From the NCBI GenBank assembly GCA_003666485.1, contig CP032931.1:1674001-1738000 (forward strand): a DNA stretch of 64,000 nt, read 5' to 3'. Both the position numbers and the translations under genes were made by a program. Each line of letters begins with the position of its first letter. Positions within the stretch are counted from its first letter, which is position 1. The notes below the pieces were generated by a model, which saw only the letters and a program-made list of their open reading frames with translations, was not told the origin of the DNA and did not search any database. Below, piece by piece: positions 62,601 to 64,000 of this stretch. The DNA is from Levilactobacillus brevis. GTDB taxonomy: Bacteria > Bacillota > Bacilli > Lactobacillales > Lactobacillaceae.

Positions 62601-64000
62601 TCCGACAGTGATTCGGACTCAGATAGTGATTCGGACTCAGATAGTGATTCCGATTCCGACAGTGATAGCGATTCCGATTCCGATAGTGATTCAGATTCCG
62701 ATAGTGACTCAGACTCGGATAGCGATTCAGACACGGATAGTGATTCCGATTCCGACAGTGACTCAGATTCTGACAGCGATTCCGATTCCGATAGTGACTC
62801 AGATTCTGACAGCGACTCAGATTCCGACAGTGATTCCGATTCTGATAGTGATTCGGACTCCGACAGTGATTCGGACTCCGACAGTGACTCAGATTCAGAT
62901 AGCGATTCCGACACCGACAGTGACTCGGACTCAGACAGTGACTCCGACTCAGATAGCGATTCTGATAGCGACTCCGACTCGGATAGTGACTCAGATTCCG
63001 ACAGTGATTCAGATTCTGATAGCGACTCCGATTCCGACAGTGATTCGGACTCAGATAGTGATTCTGATTCCGATAGTGATTCGGACACCGACAGTGACTC
63101 AGATAGTGATTCTGATTCCGATAGTGATTCGGACACCGACAGTGACTCTGATTCTGATAGCGACTCTGACTCGGACAGCGACTCAGACTCCGACAGTGAT
63201 TCCGATTCCGATAGTGATTCCGACTCGGACAGTGATTCGGACTCAGATAGTGACTCTGATTCGGATAGCGATTCCGATTCGGACAGCGATTCAGATTCCG
63301 ATAGTGATTCAGACTCAGACAGCGACTCAGATTCAGACAGTGATTCGGACTCTGATTCGGATAGCGACTCAGACTCCGACAGCGACTCAGATTCAGACAG
63401 TGACTCAGATTCAGACACCGACAGTGATTCCGACTCAGACAGTGACTCCGATTCGGATAGCGACTCTGATTCTGACAGCGACTCCGACTCGGACAGTGAT
63501 TCCGACTCGGATAGCGACTCCGACTCCGACTCGGACAGTGATTCAGATTCCGACAGTGATTCAGACTCGGACAGTGACTCCGACTCAGATAGTGATTCAG
63601 ACTCCGACAGCGACTCTGATTCTGACAGTGACTCAGACTCGGATAGTGATTCTGATTCCGACAGTGATTCGGACTCGGACAGTGATTCGGACTCAGATAG
63701 CGATTCTGACTCCGACAGCGACTCCGATTCCGACAGCGACTCAGATTCAGATAGTGATTCCGATTCAGATAGCGATTCAGACTCAGACAGTGATTCGGAC
63801 ACCGATAGCGACTCGGACTCAGATAGCGATTCCGATTCTGACAGTGACTCAGATTCTGATAGCGATTCCGATTCTGACAGCGATTCAGACTCAGACAGTG
63901 ATTCGGACACTGATAGCGACTCGGACTCAGACAGCGACTCAGATAGCGATTCCGATTCTGACAGCGATTCAGACTCAGACAGTGATTCGGACACCGATAG
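56619..64000 (+). CDS. Giant serine-rich surface adhesin with SD repeats (partial, runs off the window)
   Basis: At least 2,460 residues, no stop reached. It starts GTG behind TAAGGAGG. The KxYKxGKxW-type signal motif KMYKVGKTW is at residues 18-26, with cleavage likely after AHA46. Then come a Ser/Thr-rich zone (~47-230) and long Ala/Ser helical repeats (~230-590). A beta-rich module follows (~594-724), then a second Ala-rich zone (~728-1110) and another beta module (~1115-1268). Next are a BIG2-like domain (~1269-1361, [20 protein letters not shown]), an Ig-like module (~1363-1449) and a third Ala-rich zone. From residue ~1580 on there are Ser-Asp repeats. By family knowledge it is exported by SecA2/SecY2, glycosylated on Ser and anchored to the wall by an LPxTG motif expected beyond the window. 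Confidence 0.9.
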   Translation, partial: MKFMRNKAFNGDPKLRYKMYKVGKTWVFAALASFSLLGAGTLSAHADTTNQVDTTTSSTTTTSSAASAIGSSADSQVLESSTSSASSVGSSSASVASSSAASSSASSSASTATTTNKVVAESTSVSGTSSSAASSSTSTSSTSATVTSAAATSASNVTSTTDAARVAASAAATISTDTTLTSNVTKTVTKVATTKKTIVTPAATSASLTTSSNSAASSTASVIDSSAASAATSSATAASSYATAASSYASLVDTLDTQTANSAAQSTYSAAVTAADLAVHYNSLANMYLDAMDTTSGSGVTSLAQKYGEASTAAMSYVAATSKYADQTSSAATAARSAAAAGLADLVSSVNSATFSAATSASNAASSASAAASSAYNATQYDTNNTEAVAAYSTANSAAGDAADASTLANTLASAAQAQYVLASTAATNYDYETASTALVAATKLASQSADAYDAASTAQSTAESAATKATAIAVEDSATKASSSALVAAGYASAASSMAVEAGTYKGDQASAYATNASSFANQVNSSATLASSAAAAATAATSAADAASLARVASSAASEAAISLQGASSAASLAAAYDTDAENVPANTDEDTGEMAATTTTITSSTTAVTVDGGVTLTNTMDLGSYATSSILGTSYHSYNSLTEGTYTWYVSTDAKTWTVASSASSTSQTGTYLPTYSAAGTYYYYLNVSGTKKASWGITSSHSATFSTNSNVITVVVSDEKGNYTNQAADAANAANSAAALASSMASSATSAYTELGATTDLNASVTIKSYASSAAKQTADTSSYAALASQAASAANAASTLAASNEAGHDYEAASANASAAIVAQKEANSYALQASSAATLASSYVALTYNAAQTQSSAAAYLASSYAAAASSAASTAVVQAEIANSNAADAANAFASDPTYQDAASAANAAAITANSAASENASLAVSTADLAASYADDGDLNNASQAAADAATYLSWATEAASSAASSASLATKIIVDGQSSAVSVTAASTAAIDSAAASTAQAASSVANSLVSAIKTNTSLGSSYTAAAASYAQDAQYAAATADAATSDANSYMALASAAVAAGNFATASEYSTAADDELATAAEMAVNATTAATAASEAASYAIQYSNDISTGYSSPTGDAWVLWGITMTNGFTQQPTALTSTMSGDTVTLTATAKTGLVAINVSNSATWYAQVNGSWMKVGTAASSGTLTDTDGTTIGTYKIVNNTNWLSGAATSSSTLQFTTSSDFTGTIVFQSRNQFIGTNVFAYSSNLAEVDVYSNEIPATGISITGDDYILNNSSTANSGSYKATTNPGNATGNIVWSISDSSIATIDQDGTVTPVNSSSTGTVVVTATITNSDGTTYSASKTVTIGSGLVDQTVSAGDSLTWIPATNSTGSGSTSVSYQWYYSSVAGTQGTAIDGQTSANLQLDNVTAAQAGYYTLVVKSGTASVSLGQGYLTVNATQTAGASSSASLATDAASTASDYASVANDYSDVASQYASKGSDASSYAGQASTAASTATSAASAAQSAADAANSAYAAASSAEAGADNSAAQSYASQASQAASAAQEAKDQASSAAADAKSYANMAILADTDSDSDSDSESDSDSDSDSDSDSDSDSDSDSDSDSDSDSDSDSDSDSDSDSDSDSDSDSDSDSDSDTDSDSDSDSDSDSDSDSDSDSDSDSDSDSDSDSDSDSDSDSDSDSDSDSDSDSDSDSDSDSDSDSDSDSDSDSDSDSDSDSDSDSDSDSDSDSDSDSDSDSDSDSDSDSDSDSDSDSDSDSDSDSDSDSDSDSDSDSDSDSDSDSDSDSDSDSDSDSDSDSDSDSDSDSDSDSDSDSDSDSDSDSDSDSDSDSDSDSDSDSDSDSDSDSDSDSDSDSDSDSDSDSDSDTDSDSDSDSDSDSDSDSDSDSDSDSDSDSDSDSDSDSDSDSDSDSDSDSDSDSDSDSDSDSDNDSDSDSDSDSDSDSDSDSDSDSDSDSDSDSDSDTDSDSDSDSDSDSDSDSDSDSDSDSDSDSDSDSDSDSDSDSDSDSDSDSDSDSDSDSDSDSDSDSDSDTDSDSDSDSDSDSDSDSDSDSDSDSDSDSDSDSDSDSDSDSDSDSDSDSDSDSDSDSDSDTDSDSDSDSDSDSDSDSDSDSDSDSDSDSDSDSDSDSDSDSDSDSDSDSDSDSDSDSDTDSDSDSDSDSDSDSDTDSDSDSDSDSDSDSDSDSDSDSDSDSDSDSDSDSDSDSDSDSDSDSDSDSDSDSDSDSDSDSDSDSDSDSDSDSDSDSDSDSDSDSDSDSDSDTDSDSDSDSDSDSDSDSDSDSDSDSDSDSDSDSDSDSDSDSDSDSDSDSDSDSDSDSDSDSDSDSDSDSDSDSDSDSDSDSDSDSDSDSDSDSDSDSDSDSDSDSDSDSDSDSDSDSDSDSDSDSDSDTDSDSDSDSDSDSDSDSDSDSDSDSDSDSDSDSDSDTDSDSDSDSDSDSDSDSDSDSDSDSDSDTD
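61356..64000 (+). repeat. Ser-Asp repeat region built from an 18-nt unit
   Basis: Over 880 residues of alternating Asp and Ser. At the DNA level Ser codons follow the order TCN, TCN, AGY, so the real unit is GAYTCNGAYTCNGAYAGY, 18 nt, with occasional 6- or 12-nt shifts. Rare changes are TCN to ACN (Asp-Thr), one AGC to AAC near 62426 and one early Glu codon at 61386. The array continues past the window edge. Confidence 0.95.

Noticed and set aside
61298-63994. A continuous minus-strand frame of 898 codons (SESLSES repeats)
   Set aside because: It is the exact complement of the SD array, needs no selection to stay open because of the codon pattern, and has no ribosome site or signal peptide. 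The plus-strand reading continues a clear signal-peptide protein in frame.
61356-64000. Regular short repeats resembling a CRISPR array
   Set aside because: There are no unique spacers; the repeat is contiguous and coding, and no cas genes are near.

Overview
The window is a chromosomal segment of a low- to mid-GC Gram-positive lactic acid bacterium of the family Lactobacillaceae. The evidence is a T-box argS leader, a purEKCSQLFMND purine operon, the yhaO-yhaN-yhaM and ecsAB clusters, PrsA, RelQ and SpxH-like genes, and a KxYKxGKxW-type serine-rich adhesin. A cluster of asparagine synthetase, D-aspartate ligase and aspartate racemase points to a Lys-D-Asp (D-isoAsn) peptidoglycan bridge. That fits Levilactobacillus-like species better than the mDAP-type L. 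plantarum group. The species is an inference, not a reading.

Layout. Positions 1-3790 are an AT-rich accessory island next to the 3' end of a tRNA-Leu(CAG) gene: a MazEF toxin-antitoxin pair, a Doc/Fic-family gene cut near its 3' end by a complete IS256-family element (28-bp imperfect inverted repeats, 8-bp target duplication), a 49-codon gene behind it, and two diverged copies of a ~190-bp non-coding segment carrying TGTACAAA motifs that look like integrase arm sites. From 3.9 to 19.8 kb is core chromosome: VanZ-like and YbjQ-like genes, a UvrA paralogue, a C69 dipeptidase, an FLP-type Crp/Fnr regulator, the peptidoglycan-bridge cluster, a dehydrogenase, an amidase and small genes. From 19.9 to 22 kb lie tRNA-Gly(CCC) and a T-box-controlled argS. 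From 22.2 to 32.1 kb lies the purine operon, tightly overlapped but without purH, followed by an atypical argR. From 32.9 to 55.8 kb are housekeeping genes: PBP, YheA/YmcA-like, yhaONM, prsA, hit, ecsAB, an aminoglycoside-phosphotransferase-like kinase, trmB, coiA, pepF, a lower-GC ABC exporter, degV, spxH-like, relQ, nadK and an rluD-like gene. From 56.6 kb to the window edge runs a giant secreted adhesin that is still open at 64,000.

The most unusual content is in two long gene-free intervals (9.19-10.17 kb and 16.10-16.95 kb). Each contains one copy of two unrelated, highly structured repeat families, called here element A (~207-221 nt) and element B (~190-200 nt). The copies differ in sequence in their helices but keep base pairing by compensatory changes. 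They occur in different order and relative orientation at the two sites, and reduced forms that keep little more than an outer stem or a flank lie nearby. This is the best candidate in the window for an undescribed structured RNA or mobile palindromic element. I do not recognise either family.

The genes support a picture of cell-wall and envelope maintenance (D-Asp bridge, PBP, PrsA, amidase, VanZ, adhesin), nucleotide and amino-acid supply (pur, argS, argR), and stress signalling (RelQ, SpxH, Fnr-like). All coordinates, motifs and pairings were read by eye. Family assignments rest on recalled family motifs, and no search was run.
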